Shown: positions 8,124-16,892 of the stretch, piece by piece
Position numbering within the stretch: the stretch's first letter is position 1
How the letters are laid out: each line of letters begins with the position of its first letter
Source of the DNA: Spirochaetota bacterium
GTDB lineage: Bacteria > Spirochaetota > Spirochaetia > Treponematales > Rectinemataceae
Direction of reading: 5' to 3'
Length of the DNA stretch: 50,079 nt
Assembly: GCA_026398595.1 (NCBI GenBank)
Contig: JAPLSO010000043.1
Span: forward strand, 1-50,079
Program-made: the position numbers and the translations under genes
The notes under the pieces: model-generated
The model's input: the letters and a program-made list of their open reading frames with translations, nothing else
What the model was told of the DNA's origin: nothing
Databases searched by the model: none

Positions 8124-8179
8124 TTGACGGGATTAGTAGGTCGTGGTAGTGTATCGATTGGTAAGATTATCTTACCAAT
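8124..8179 (+). promoter_or_regulatory. Operon promoter with perfect palindromic operator
   Basis: TTGACG (8124-8129), 17 bases, TAGTGT (8147-8152). Positions 8157-8179 form a perfect 23-bp palindrome (half-site ATTGGTAAGAT, one central base) on the expected transcription start. The TTGGTA...TACCAA form suits a GntR/FadR-type dimer; the gene at 12552 in the same operon is such a regulator and the likely binder. Confidence 0.65.
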
Positions 8180-8226
8180 TTGGGCATGACGATATGGCAG
8201 TATCTCCACAGGGGGTGGACGTGGAA

Positions 8227-8661
8227 ATGCTCTGGCGCGTGAATGGACAATCCCAACTTGATAGGGGATTGTTGAATTCCATCACTGGCAAGATAGCGGA
8301 TGGAACGCTGGCCAAGACTGACCTGTTGGATTGCTTGCGGCTGTTCTGCATGCTGTGCAACCACGATGATGAAATCCGCTTTGAAATCAAGGATTACTCA
8401 CAATCATACCAATTAGAGATAGGTTCGCAGCATTTCGCTGTCGTCTTTTTGCGCGGCGCGTGTGAGGCCCGCTTGGGCGATATGGAATCTCCTGACATCA
8501 CGATGAAGGTTGATCTTGCGAACCTGCTTAGTCTCCTCATGGGCAGTCTTAATTCGGGTGCCGCCCACATGAACGGCGATATCCAGTACAAGGGAACCAA
8601 AAACGGCGCAATCAAGCTGCAGTCCATATTCGAGCTTTTTCTGGACAAGCTGGGAATTTGA
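8227..8661 (+). CDS. SCP2 sterol-carrier-like small protein
   Basis: About 144 residues. The C-terminal part (DITMKVDLANLLSLLMG, then AHMNGDIQYKGTKNGAIKLQ) resembles the SCP2 sterol-binding fold, which holds hydrophobic or acyl-CoA-type ligands. The N-terminal half is not recognised. The frame is open further upstream, but the inferred transcript starts near 8159, which excludes the earliest start. ATG 8227 follows AGGGGGTGG (8210-8218) at good spacing; ATG 8194 is the alternative. It is the first gene of the operon leading to the fusion enzyme and BKACE. The role is unknown; a CoA-ester carrier for the BKACE step is speculation. Confidence 0.6.
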   Translation: MLWRVNGQSQLDRGLLNSITGKIADGTLAKTDLLDCLRLFCMLCNHDDEIRFEIKDYSQSYQLEIGSQHFAVVFLRGACEARLGDMESPDITMKVDLANLLSLLMGSLNSGAAHMNGDIQYKGTKNGAIKLQSIFELFLDKLGI

Positions 8662-8699
8662 ATGCAGGGATACATGCAGGCAAATAGAGGCATATAAGG

Positions 8700-10985
8700 A
8701 TGGTCGTGACGATGAGGCAGTTGAAATTCGGCGTGGTTGGAGGGGGCAGCGCCTTCAACTTCCACGTCAATGGAGTAAGGGATTCCAAGCTTCTTCGCTT
8801 TACGGCGATTTATGATGCGAATACCGAGAATGCCAAGAAAGTCGCCAAGCGGTTCAAAGACGGCCATCTAGAGGTTTTCGAGACTCTGGATGCGATGCTC
8901 GATTCGGACATTGACGCAGTTCTGGTCATGGTTCCTCATGCGTACCACGAACGGATTGTCGTGCGCTGCGCCCAGAAGGGCAAGCATGTGCTTTGCGAAA
9001 AGCCTATGGGAACGACGGTCGAGGCCTGTAGAAATATGATCGCCGCCGCCCGCGCGTACCATGTAAAGCTCATGATAGCCGAGAATCACCGTTTCCTGCC
9101 GGCCCATACATGGATACATGATGCCGTCAAGAAAGGGCTGATTGGCGATGTCCTCATGGTTCGGGCCTATGAAGGAGTTAATGAAATACCGGGTCTCAGC
9201 GTGAGTGGTTTCTGGAAAGGCGACCCGATCAAGGCTGGGGGCGGTTCGCTCATGGATATGGGTGCGCATAAATTCGCGGCGCTGGAATATATCCTCGGCA
9301 GCCATTGTACCGAAGTAACCGCCGTCCTCGCCAAGCAGGCAATAAACTTGCCGGAAAAAGCTGAGGATAACGCTTTCACAATCCTTCGTTTCGATTCGGG
9401 TGCCATAGGCGAGATGTCAGTGAGTTTCACGCAGATGACTCCGCCTTTCAACAGCCTTGAAATCTTTGGAACCGAAGGGAGCATCTTCGAAAACCATGCA
9501 TGGGAAAAGCCTGTCAGAATCTACTCATTTTCGAAAGCAAAGGCGGTTCCCCAACAGGAATGGTATGAGCCCGAGATAGAGCACGCTCCCTTCCCGGGCT
9601 ATTACCCAATCTCGGTTCGCCATGAGGATGAGCACTTCGCAAGATGTATCCTGGAGGATAAAGAGCCTGAATTCAGTCCGGAGGATGCGATGAGCGCCAT
9701 TGAGTGCATCCTGGCTGGGTACCTCTCCTTTATAGAAAAGAGACCGGTTGCGCGCCAGGAAATCATCGAACTCGCGGATAAAGGTCAGACTATTCGGATA
9801 TTGGAACGACTCGCCAAATCGATCCCTATAAACCCGAAACTTCCCGAGGTGAAGAGCGTGAAACCAGTTGGATACGATAGAAAAAGAGCCGCAGCGATTA
9901 TGGAGAAGCTCGATCTCGACCTTCTCATCGCGAGCGCTCCTGTAAACACCTACTACCTTAGCGGGCTGCCTGTTCTCCACAGCGCGCCCAATCCCATCCT
10001 CGAGGCGCTTGCCAACCAGTACCCGAATTTCGCGATGATCCGCCGGGAAGGCGAAGGATCGATGGTCCATTGGGATGTTTTCAAAAGTACCCAGGGGCTG
10101 TGCTGGGCAGCTGATGCAATAGGGGTACACAACCAGAAGGATGCCCAGACCGCGCTCATTTCCAAGGTCAAGAAGTGGGGCCTCATCGGTAAACGTGTTG
10201 GTGTCGAGTCTACGGCTCCCAAATTCATCATCGACGCGCTTGGTCCCGGCAACGTCAATATGAAGATTATCGAAGCCGATTCCGCATTCCAGGAGATGCG
10301 CCTCATCAAGACTGATGAGGAAGTCGCGCGTATCGCCATGGCGACAGCCATCACTGAAAAGGCGATCATGAAATGCGTGAAAGCCCTGAAGGCAGGCATG
10401 ACCGACAACGAGCTCCTCGATATTGGCAGAAAAGCCATGCTCGAAGAGGGAGCCGATGGCTGGAATCACCTGACCCTCTCCATCGGCGGTTCGGACCCCG
10501 AAGCTCCGGGAGTAGGCACTGTTGTACGGATGGGTGACATCGTCCGTCTGGATTTCGGAGCGATCTACAAGAATTATGCCGCTGACGTGAATGCGGAAGT
10601 GATCATTGGCAAGGCTCCCGAGAAGGCAAGCTCCCTCATCGAGGGCCTCCTTGAATTCCAGGGCCATTTCGAGTCGCGCATTAAACCCGGCGTCCCGATG
10701 CGCCAGCTCGGCGAAGAGACGATAGGCTGGTACAAGGGCAAGTACCCCGAAGGCATCGCCTTCTGCATCGGACACAGCATAGGTCTGGAATGCGAGGATC
10801 TGCATCTGTTCGGAGCAATGGGGTCGCAGGATCGCCTTTTCGAGAAAAATATGGTGTTCGAGATCGAGGCGTGGGAAAACTACGAAGGCTACCTCATCGG
10901 CGTTGAAGACTGTTACGTCGTCACCGATTCAGGATGTCGCAAGATGACCACGCTCGACAAGCATATCATCACGATCAAGGAGTGA
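8700..10985 (+). CDS. Gfo/Idh/MocA oxidoreductase fused to an M24 (Xaa-Pro/creatinase-type) domain
   Basis: A 761-residue two-domain protein in one uninterrupted frame. Residues 1 to about 380 are a complete Gfo/Idh/MocA dehydrogenase (FGVVGGGSAFNFHVNG Rossmann loop, KGKHVLCEKPMG with intact EKP). From about 395 to the end is an M24 pita-bread domain: its N-terminal subdomain starts with RAAAIMEKLDLDLLIAS, and all five metal ligands are visible as Asp618 (RLDFGA), Asp629 (AADVNA), His692 (GHSIGL), Glu721 (VFEIEAW) and Glu736 (GVEDCY). M24 enzymes are metallopeptidases or C-N hydrolases such as creatinase. Both modules keep key residues, so the fusion probably performs two successive steps. 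AGAGG (8686-8690) precedes the ATG. I know of no such fusion as a standard family. Confidence 0.85.
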   Translation: MVVTMRQLKFGVVGGGSAFNFHVNGVRDSKLLRFTAIYDANTENAKKVAKRFKDGHLEVFETLDAMLDSDIDAVLVMVPHAYHERIVVRCAQKGKHVLCEKPMGTTVEACRNMIAAARAYHVKLMIAENHRFLPAHTWIHDAVKKGLIGDVLMVRAYEGVNEIPGLSVSGFWKGDPIKAGGGSLMDMGAHKFAALEYILGSHCTEVTAVLAKQAINLPEKAEDNAFTILRFDSGAIGEMSVSFTQMTPPFNSLEIFGTEGSIFENHAWEKPVRIYSFSKAKAVPQQEWYEPEIEHAPFPGYYPISVRHEDEHFARCILEDKEPEFSPEDAMSAIECILAGYLSFIEKRPVARQEIIELADKGQTIRILERLAKSIPINPKLPEVKSVKPVGYDRKRAAAIMEKLDLDLLIASAPVNTYYLSGLPVLHSAPNPILEALANQYPNFAMIRREGEGSMVHWDVFKSTQGLCWAADAIGVHNQKDAQTALISKVKKWGLIGKRVGVESTAPKFIIDALGPGNVNMKIIEADSAFQEMRLIKTDEEVARIAMATAITEKAIMKCVKALKAGMTDNELLDIGRKAMLEEGADGWNHLTLSIGGSDPEAPGVGTVVRMGDIVRLDFGAIYKNYAADVNAEVIIGKAPEKASSLIEGLLEFQGHFESRIKPGVPMRQLGEETIGWYKGKYPEGIAFCIGHSIGLECEDLHLFGAMGSQDRLFEKNMVFEIEAWENYEGYLIGVEDCYVVTDSGCRKMTTLDKHIITIKE

Positions 10986-10990
10986 ATGAG

Positions 10991-11785
10991 ATGAAGCCTC
11001 TCGTTATTATCGCAACCCCCAATATCTGCTGGCTCAAGCCCGATGTCCAATATCCCAAGGCAGCAGACGAGATCGCCGAGGAGGCAAAACTCTGCAGGGA
11101 TAACGGGGCTTCTGTCCTTCATGTCCACGGCGAAGGCCAATGGGTTGAGGTACTGGCCGGTATTCGGAAACGGACTGACATATTGATTCAGTGCGGAATG
11201 TCGAGCATCCCCCTTAAGGACCGCATGGACATCATGTACCAGAAGGCGGACATGATCTCTATCATCCTGAACCACCATGACGAAGCCTTTGCCGAAGTTT
11301 CCTGCAATGTCCTGCATACCATGGCGGAACTCGAGGACTATGCGACCGTCTGTCGGAAGTACGGCGTCAAGCCAGAATTCGAGGTATGGCATTCCGGCTC
11401 GATCTGGAACCTGAACCATCTCATCGGCGATGGCCTGCTTGACTCGCCCTACATTACGACGATGTTTTTTGGCTGGCCGGGAGGGACCTGGTCCCCTCCA
11501 ACCGTAGAGGAATACCTCTACCGGCGAAAACTCATGCCCACAGGCTGCGCTGTCGCCGTGAGCATCATGGATGAGAGGCAAATGGACATTCTCGTGGCAG
11601 CGATAGCGCACGGGGACAATGTGCGCGTCGGTACCGAAGATTATCCTTTCAATCGACAAGGCAAGCCTTGCGCCACCCACGAACTCGTCAGGGAAATCGC
11701 GGATATTTCCAGGATGTTGGGAAGACAGGTCGCGACTCCGGCCCAGGCCCGCAGGATGCTGGGCACCAGGGGGCGAGGGGCATGA
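10991..11785 (+). CDS. BKACE family enzyme (DUF849, beta-keto acid cleavage)
   Basis: A 264-residue TIM-barrel enzyme. Family members condense a beta-keto acid with acetyl-CoA to give acetoacetate plus a new CoA thioester (for example 3-keto-5-aminohexanoate cleavage). Seen: zinc ligands as His44 and His46 in VLHVHGEG and Glu216 in VGTEDYPF, and the PEFEVWHSGSIW and MPTGCAVAVSIMDERQ strands. AAGGAG ends seven bases before the ATG at 10991, just after the fusion gene. It overlaps the SDR gene by ATGA. Its presence implies that the pathway makes a beta-keto acid, probably by dehydrogenation of a 3-hydroxy acid by one of the neighbouring oxidoreductases. Confidence 0.8.
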   Translation: MKPLVIIATPNICWLKPDVQYPKAADEIAEEAKLCRDNGASVLHVHGEGQWVEVLAGIRKRTDILIQCGMSSIPLKDRMDIMYQKADMISIILNHHDEAFAEVSCNVLHTMAELEDYATVCRKYGVKPEFEVWHSGSIWNLNHLIGDGLLDSPYITTMFFGWPGGTWSPPTVEEYLYRRKLMPTGCAVAVSIMDERQMDILVAAIAHGDNVRVGTEDYPFNRQGKPCATHELVREIADISRMLGRQVATPAQARRMLGTRGRGA

Positions 11786-12552
11786 TCGACGGGAAAGTCG
11801 CTCTCATCACCGGCGCGGCAAGCGGCATCGGAAAGGCTGCTGCGGAAAAATTCGCGAAAGAAGGCTATCGGTTAGCCATCTTCGACAAAAATGTGTCGAT
11901 CAAGGAAGCGGGCGATTTGCTCAGGGGAAATGGCTCTGAGTGTCTAGATTTTCAAGGCGATGTATCCAGCGAGAAGGATGTCGAAGCCTTCATCGCCCTT
12001 GTGGACAAGACATTCGGCAGGATAGATGTCCTAAACTGCAACGCCGGGATTGTCGTCGTAAAACCGCTGGAGGATACCTCCTTCGATGATTTCACTAGGG
12101 TTTCCAATGTGAATATCGGGGGAACCTTTCTGTTCTGTAAACATGTTTTTCCTATCATGAAACGGCAACGAAGCGGGGCAATCGTCAATCTCGGCTCCGT
12201 GTCAGGCCATGTCGGACAAACCGAGCATGCGATCTATGGCGCCACGAAGGGCGCCATCATCGCGTTCACGAGGGCGGTCGCCTGGGAAGTGGCTGATTAC
12301 AATATCCGTGTGAACTCGGTCAGCCCCGGATCTGTGGATACTCCGATGCTTCGTTCGGATATACAACTCGAATCGACGCGAACGGGAATGGCATTTGACA
12401 GGGTAAAAAAAATTAGAGAGTCGGAACAAGCTTTCAAGCGATGGGCAGACCCTAAGGAAATCGCCGAGGCGATTTATTTCCTCGGAAGCGATGCGGCCTC
12501 TTTTATTACAGGTTCTGATTTGTTGGTGGATTGCGGATGGGTGGCGAAATAA
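11782..12552 (+). CDS. Short-chain dehydrogenase/reductase
   Basis: A 256-residue classical SDR. Seen: cofactor loop TGAASGIG, NCNAGIV (NNAG-equivalent), catalytic Ser in GSVSGH, Tyr and Lys in YGATK, and SPGSVDTPM. The ATG at 11782 overlaps the BKACE stop, and the stop overlaps the GntR gene start by TAATG. The aspartate at the end of strand 2 (AIFDKN) suggests NAD+ preference. It is probably a pathway dehydrogenase that could form the beta-keto acid used by BKACE; the substrate is not known. Confidence 0.85.
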   Translation: MIDGKVALITGAASGIGKAAAEKFAKEGYRLAIFDKNVSIKEAGDLLRGNGSECLDFQGDVSSEKDVEAFIALVDKTFGRIDVLNCNAGIVVVKPLEDTSFDDFTRVSNVNIGGTFLFCKHVFPIMKRQRSGAIVNLGSVSGHVGQTEHAIYGATKGAIIAFTRAVAWEVADYNIRVNSVSPGSVDTPMLRSDIQLESTRTGMAFDRVKKIRESEQAFKRWADPKEIAEAIYFLGSDAASFITGSDLLVDCGWVAK

Positions 12553-13280
12553 TGCAAGAAAAAAGCATCAACTACGAGATCGAAAAAAAGAAGAGCACCA
12601 CGGGGATAATCGTCCAAAAACTCATTGAGCTTATTCGCCTAAGCAGCTTGAAGCCCGGCGATAAATTGCCGCCCGAAAGGGAACTTTCGGAAATCATGAA
12701 TGTCAGCAGGCCGTCTTTGAGGGAAGCGCTCAAATCCCTGGAGATGATGAACGTTATCACCATCAAGCAAGGATCCGGAACTTTCGTCAACAAGCTGCAT
12801 CCCGAAAGCGTCGCCGAGCATTTTGATATCGTATTTGCGCTGGATGATACGCTCTACCGCGATCTCTATAAGGCCAGAAGAGTCCTGGAATCCGCGATTG
12901 CTCGCATGGCCGCCGAAAATATAACCGATGAGGAACTTGCCGAAATCGAAACGAACACAAGGAAGGCCGTGGGCGCAGTTGAAAACCCGAAGGAGTTTCT
13001 CGAGCTGGATTTTCAGCTTCATACGCTGATATTGAAAGCCGCCAAGAACCGTATCCTGCCTGTCTTCATCCAATCGATCAACAAACTAAATTTGATAATG
13101 CGCAAAAAGACGAATAGCGTCCTGACGATACGACAATCCACGATCCAGGATCATCAGAAGATCCTTGAGGCACTTAAGGAACGAAATCCCGATAAGGCGG
13201 CTAATGCCATGGAAGAGCACCTACTCCACGTTGAGCGCGGCTTCTACAGCATCGAAAGTAGAGGAGAAGACTCAAAATGA
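12552..13280 (+). CDS. GntR-family regulator, FadR subgroup
   Basis: A 242-residue regulator with an N-terminal winged helix (KPGDKLPPERELSEIMNVSR, then PSLREALKSLEMMNVI) and a C-terminal all-helical FCD effector domain (LYKARRVLESAIARMAA, with His residues in DFQLHTLI and QDHQKI that form the usual metal site). It is translationally coupled to the SDR before it and the epimerase after it (ATGA, 13277-13280). The palindrome at 8157-8179 ahead of this operon is the probable binding site. Effectors of this subgroup are usually carboxylic or sugar acids, which agrees with a sugar-acid pathway. Confidence 0.85.
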   Translation: MQEKSINYEIEKKKSTTGIIVQKLIELIRLSSLKPGDKLPPERELSEIMNVSRPSLREALKSLEMMNVITIKQGSGTFVNKLHPESVAEHFDIVFALDDTLYRDLYKARRVLESAIARMAAENITDEELAEIETNTRKAVGAVENPKEFLELDFQLHTLILKAAKNRILPVFIQSINKLNLIMRKKTNSVLTIRQSTIQDHQKILEALKERNPDKAANAMEEHLLHVERGFYSIESRGEDSK

Positions 13281-14230
13281 AGAGGCGCTTTTTCGTAACA
13301 GGAGCCACAGGCTGCATCGGAGGCTGGGTCGTCAAGAACCTTGTTGAGTCGGGCGACGAAGTGTTTGCGCTCGCGAGAAGCGGCAGATTAGACAAGCTTT
13401 CCCTCATCATGCCAGTGGAGGAGATCGCAGAAATTCATATCATCAAGGGCGACCTCACCGATGCTCCGCTTGTCCAGACCTGCATGGCGGAAAATGGAAT
13501 CGAGAAGATAATCCACCTTGCGGCTATGCAAATACCCTTCTGCAGCGCGGACCCCAGACTTGGCGCGAGAGTCAACGTCGAAGGAACCATTAATGTCTTC
13601 GAGGCAGCAAAGAAGTGCGGGATTCGGTTTCTGGTCTATTCGAGCAGTACTGCGGTGTATGGGACCAAGGATGAATACTCTTCACCCTGTCTTGAACATG
13701 ATGATCCGCTGATCCCGCATTCGCACTACGGGGTTTACAAGCAGGCCAACGAGTGGAGCGCAAAAGTATATTACAGGGTTGATGGCATTTCGAGCATAGG
13801 CATCAGGCCCTATGTTGTGTACGGTCCGCTCCGCGATCAGGGCATGAGTTCCACGCCGACAACTGCCATGAAATCCGCGGTCAAGCTTGAGCGGTACGAA
13901 ATTTCCTATGGAGGGGTTTTTAATTTCCAATACGCCGATGATACGGCAAAAGCATTTATCAACGCGGCGTCGGTGAATTATATCGGGGCGGATGCCTATA
14001 ACCTCGGCGGTACGCCTGTCGACATGAAAGACGTGGTCCACGCCATTGAACTCGCTGAACCACGCGCTGCAGGCTTAATCACGTATCTTGACGGAACTCT
14101 CCCCTTTCCGCCACGCGCGAGCAAGGTGGAACTGGAGAAGGTAATCGGCCAAATGTACGAGACACCCCTCGTCGAAGGAGTACGAGCAAGCATGGAGATA
14201 TTTCGAAAGAATGCCGCGCCGGGGAAGTGA
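13277..14230 (+). CDS. NAD-dependent epimerase/dehydratase (extended SDR)
   Basis: A 317-residue extended SDR. Seen: TGATGCIGGW cofactor loop, HLAAMQ, SSSTAVYG, and the catalytic pair in YGVYKQANE. Extended SDRs act on nucleotide sugars or, in some catabolic operons, oxidise free sugar acids (for example erythronate dehydrogenase). Its place in a catabolic operon beside a GntR regulator favours the second kind of role. The 110 bases after it lead to the transporter genes; no strong hairpin is seen there, so transcription may continue into them. Confidence 0.8.
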   Translation: MKRRFFVTGATGCIGGWVVKNLVESGDEVFALARSGRLDKLSLIMPVEEIAEIHIIKGDLTDAPLVQTCMAENGIEKIIHLAAMQIPFCSADPRLGARVNVEGTINVFEAAKKCGIRFLVYSSSTAVYGTKDEYSSPCLEHDDPLIPHSHYGVYKQANEWSAKVYYRVDGISSIGIRPYVVYGPLRDQGMSSTPTTAMKSAVKLERYEISYGGVFNFQYADDTAKAFINAASVNYIGADAYNLGGTPVDMKDVVHAIELAEPRAAGLITYLDGTLPFPPRASKVELEKVIGQMYETPLVEGVRASMEIFRKNAAPGK

Positions 14231-14340
14231 TCAAGCAAGGCAATCTCCTGAAAATAGGGGTTGCTGAAGGTCGTTTGCATAGGTGTGTTAATCGACTCAG
14301 GCAAATACTTGAGCGATAAGTCATTCTAGGAGGTAAGGGT

Positions 14341-15306
14341 ATGTCGAAACTCGGACGCATTTCAGCGGTGGTAGGGCTCATGCTGATTATCTTTTCTGGT
14401 GTAGCGTTTGCGGCACCAAAGCAGATAGTGATCGGCATTAGCATGCAGGGCAACCAAAGCGGCTTTGTCCAGTACATTACATCGGGAATGTGGGAGTGGC
14501 AGAAGAAGAATGCCCCCGATGTCAAGCTGGAGGTAGTGTTTGCGGATGACGATGCTGCGAAACAGTTGACGCAGGTCGAGACTTTTGTAGCGAAAAAGGT
14601 CGACGCGATCATCATCAACCCGGTGGACAAAGTGCAGTGCGCGGCCGCGGTCGATATCGCAGCCGATGCAAAAATTCCAGTTCTGACCGTCAACACGATA
14701 ACAACAAGCAATAGAGTGACGGCTCACGTAGGTTCGGATGATGTCGTTTCCGGCTATCTGCAGATGAATCGCATCATCGCTGTTTGCGGACCTACGGCAA
14801 AAGTCGCCTATGTCGACGCCGTATTGGGGCATTCGGCCCAGGTCGGGCGAACTGCAGGATACCAGAAGTCGCTCAAAGAGCACCCTGGAGTAACTCTTGT
14901 CGCGCATGACACCGGCAACTGGTCAGCGGATGAATCGATGAAGCTCGTCGAGAACTGGCTGCAATCCGGGAAAAAGATGGACGCGATTCTGTGTATGGCA
15001 GACTGCCAACTCATCGGTGTGGTCACAGCGGTACAGAATGCGAAAATGATTGGCAAGATCAAGCTCGCCGGGATGGACTGCGATCCCTTGATTATGGATT
15101 ACATCCAGAAAGGCTTCGTAGATGATTCTATTTGGCAGGACGGAGTTGGACAGGGTGAAAACGTCGTAAGGCTCGCGGTCGATGCGGTAAATGGAAAGAA
15201 GATCGCCGACTTTTATCTGCCCTATGAAGTTTGCACGAAAGACAATCTTGCTCATTATTTCGAACTCGCGAAGATCCGCAACGATTTAGCGAAGAAGTAC
15301 TTCTGA
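14341..15306 (+). CDS. Ribose-type ABC transporter substrate-binding protein
   Basis: A 321-residue periplasmic protein. Signal peptide: MSKLGR, a hydrophobic core, and a likely cut after AFA at about residue 24. The mature part is a type-I periplasmic binding fold of the RbsB class (IVIGISMQGNQSGF, FADDDAAKQLTQVETFVAKK, DAIIINPVD). AGGAGG (14329-14334) precedes the ATG. It delivers a sugar or cyclitol to the ATPase and permease encoded downstream. A hairpin with a T-run after the gene (15320-15353) probably attenuates transcription, so that binding protein is made in excess. Confidence 0.9.
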   Translation: MSKLGRISAVVGLMLIIFSGVAFAAPKQIVIGISMQGNQSGFVQYITSGMWEWQKKNAPDVKLEVVFADDDAAKQLTQVETFVAKKVDAIIINPVDKVQCAAAVDIAADAKIPVLTVNTITTSNRVTAHVGSDDVVSGYLQMNRIIAVCGPTAKVAYVDAVLGHSAQVGRTAGYQKSLKEHPGVTLVAHDTGNWSADESMKLVENWLQSGKKMDAILCMADCQLIGVVTAVQNAKMIGKIKLAGMDCDPLIMDYIQKGFVDDSIWQDGVGQGENVVRLAVDAVNGKKIADFYLPYEVCTKDNLAHYFELAKIRNDLAKKYF

Positions 15307-15319
15307 TACTTCCGCGCAA

Positions 15320-15353
15320 CTGCGGCGATGGGTACGCCTGTCGCCGCGGTTTT
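15320..15353 (+). terminator. Attenuating hairpin between binding protein and ATPase genes
   Basis: CTGCGGCGA (15320-15328) pairs with TCGCCGCGG (15341-15349) with one wobble, followed by TTTT. It lies between two genes of one transporter operon, so it probably acts as a partial terminator that lowers expression of the membrane components. Confidence 0.6.
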
Positions 15354-15379
15354 AGCAAGCAGAAACGAGGGGCACGGTG

Positions 15380-16891
15380 ATGTCAGACAATGAAGTGATC
15401 CTCGAAATGAAACATATAGACATGCGATTCCGGGGAGTCCATGCCGTAGACGATGTGTCGTTTACGCTGCGTCGGGGCGAGGTCCACGCTCTTGTAGGTG
15501 AAAACGGCGCGGGGAAAACTACGCTTATGAAAGTCTTGGTCGGTCTCTATTCACCCAACGCCGGCGAAATAGTATTCGAAGGCGTTCCCGTGAAGTTCAG
15601 GAACGTCGGCGCTACCAGGACGGCCGGAATATGCATGATTTTCCAGGAATTTAACCAGGTCAAGCACCTGACCGTGATGGAAAACATCTACTTGGGCAGA
15701 GAGCCGAAAACAAAAACAGGGTCAGTCAATTACAAACAAATGTTTGAAGACTCGCGAGTCGTCTTAAACAAGATAGGGGTCGAGATAGACCCGAAAACCT
15801 TTGTCCGGGACTTGACAGTCGCCAAGCAACAGTTGGTCGAAATCGCAAAAGCGGTTTCATTCAACGCCCGGATAATCATCATGGATGAGCCTACTTCAGC
15901 CTTGAGCGATACTGAAATTAATCGATTGTTTGAAACCGTGAGGACGCTGAAGGCAGAAGGCAAGGCGATAGTATTCATATCGCACAAGCTTGAAGAGATT
16001 TTCGGAGTTTGCGATCGGGTGACGATTTTGCGCGACGGAAGATTCATCCATTCAGACTTGGTCAAAAATATCAACGAATCCGAACTTATACACATGATGG
16101 TGGACAGGGAAATCTCGGAAATGTTTCCCAAAGAAGAGTCGGAAATAGGTGATATAACCTTGGAAGTCAAAGGCTTGACCTGCAAAGGGGTCTTCGAAGA
16201 CATCAGCTTTAATTTGAGACGAGGTGAAATACTGGGCCTTTCTGGCCTTATGGGGGCTGGCAGAACCGAAGTTGTCGAAGCGATCGTTGGGAGCAGAAAG
16301 CTTGACCATGGAGAAATTTTCCTTGATGGAAAGAAAATAGTTAACCGCATGCCAGGTGATGCGATCGCCCGAGGGATAATCATGGTGCCGGAGGACCGCA
16401 AAAAGCACGGTCTCGCGCTTAAGATGAGCGTCAAGGACAATATCTTGATGTCGGCCCTGCATAAATGCCTGAAGGGCGGGTATATCCGTAAAAATCTGGA
16501 AAAGAAATACTCGTCAGAGTATATGACCAAGCTTGACATTAAAGCTGATAGCGATCGTCAGATTTGCTCGAATCTCTCGGGCGGGAATCAGCAGAAAGTA
16601 GTCATTGCGCGAATATTGAATGCGGATCCGAACGTCATCATCCTGGATGAGCCAACCAGAGGCATAGACGTAAAGACAAAAGCGGACATCCATAAGCTGA
16701 TGTCCCAGCTTGCCGTTCAAGGTAAGGCTGTGCTCATGATTTCATCTGAATTGAACGAAGTCCTGGGCATGAGCGACAGGATAATAGTGCTCCATGAAGG
16801 TAAATTGACGGGCACGCTCAAAAGGAGCGAAGCGAACGCCGAGCGCATCATGCAGTATGCGATAGGCAAAATGGAAGAAGAGGTACATTAA
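15380..16891 (+). CDS. Ribose-type ABC transporter ATPase (two ABC domains)
   Basis: A 503-residue double ATPase of the RbsA/MglA class. First domain: Walker A GENGAGKTTL, Walker B with IIMDEPTSALS, and a variant signature VAKQQLVEIAKA. Second domain: degenerate Walker A GLMGAGRTEV, intact signature LSGGNQQKVVIAR and Walker B VIILDEPTRG. This asymmetry is normal for the class. ATG 15380 is preferred to GTG 15377 because GAGGGG ends eight bases earlier. The permease gene starts one base after the stop. Confidence 0.95.
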   Translation: MSDNEVILEMKHIDMRFRGVHAVDDVSFTLRRGEVHALVGENGAGKTTLMKVLVGLYSPNAGEIVFEGVPVKFRNVGATRTAGICMIFQEFNQVKHLTVMENIYLGREPKTKTGSVNYKQMFEDSRVVLNKIGVEIDPKTFVRDLTVAKQQLVEIAKAVSFNARIIIMDEPTSALSDTEINRLFETVRTLKAEGKAIVFISHKLEEIFGVCDRVTILRDGRFIHSDLVKNINESELIHMMVDREISEMFPKEESEIGDITLEVKGLTCKGVFEDISFNLRRGEILGLSGLMGAGRTEVVEAIVGSRKLDHGEIFLDGKKIVNRMPGDAIARGIIMVPEDRKKHGLALKMSVKDNILMSALHKCLKGGYIRKNLEKKYSSEYMTKLDIKADSDRQICSNLSGGNQQKVVIARILNADPNVIILDEPTRGIDVKTKADIHKLMSQLAVQGKAVLMISSELNEVLGMSDRIIVLHEGKLTGTLKRSEANAERIMQYAIGKMEEEVH

Positions 16892-16892
16892 A

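Noticed and set aside
9525-10805. Reverse-strand open frame of 426 codons inside the fusion gene
   Set aside because: It is antisense to a gene with clear domain motifs, has no ribosome site and no family features; long antisense frames are expected from the codon bias here.
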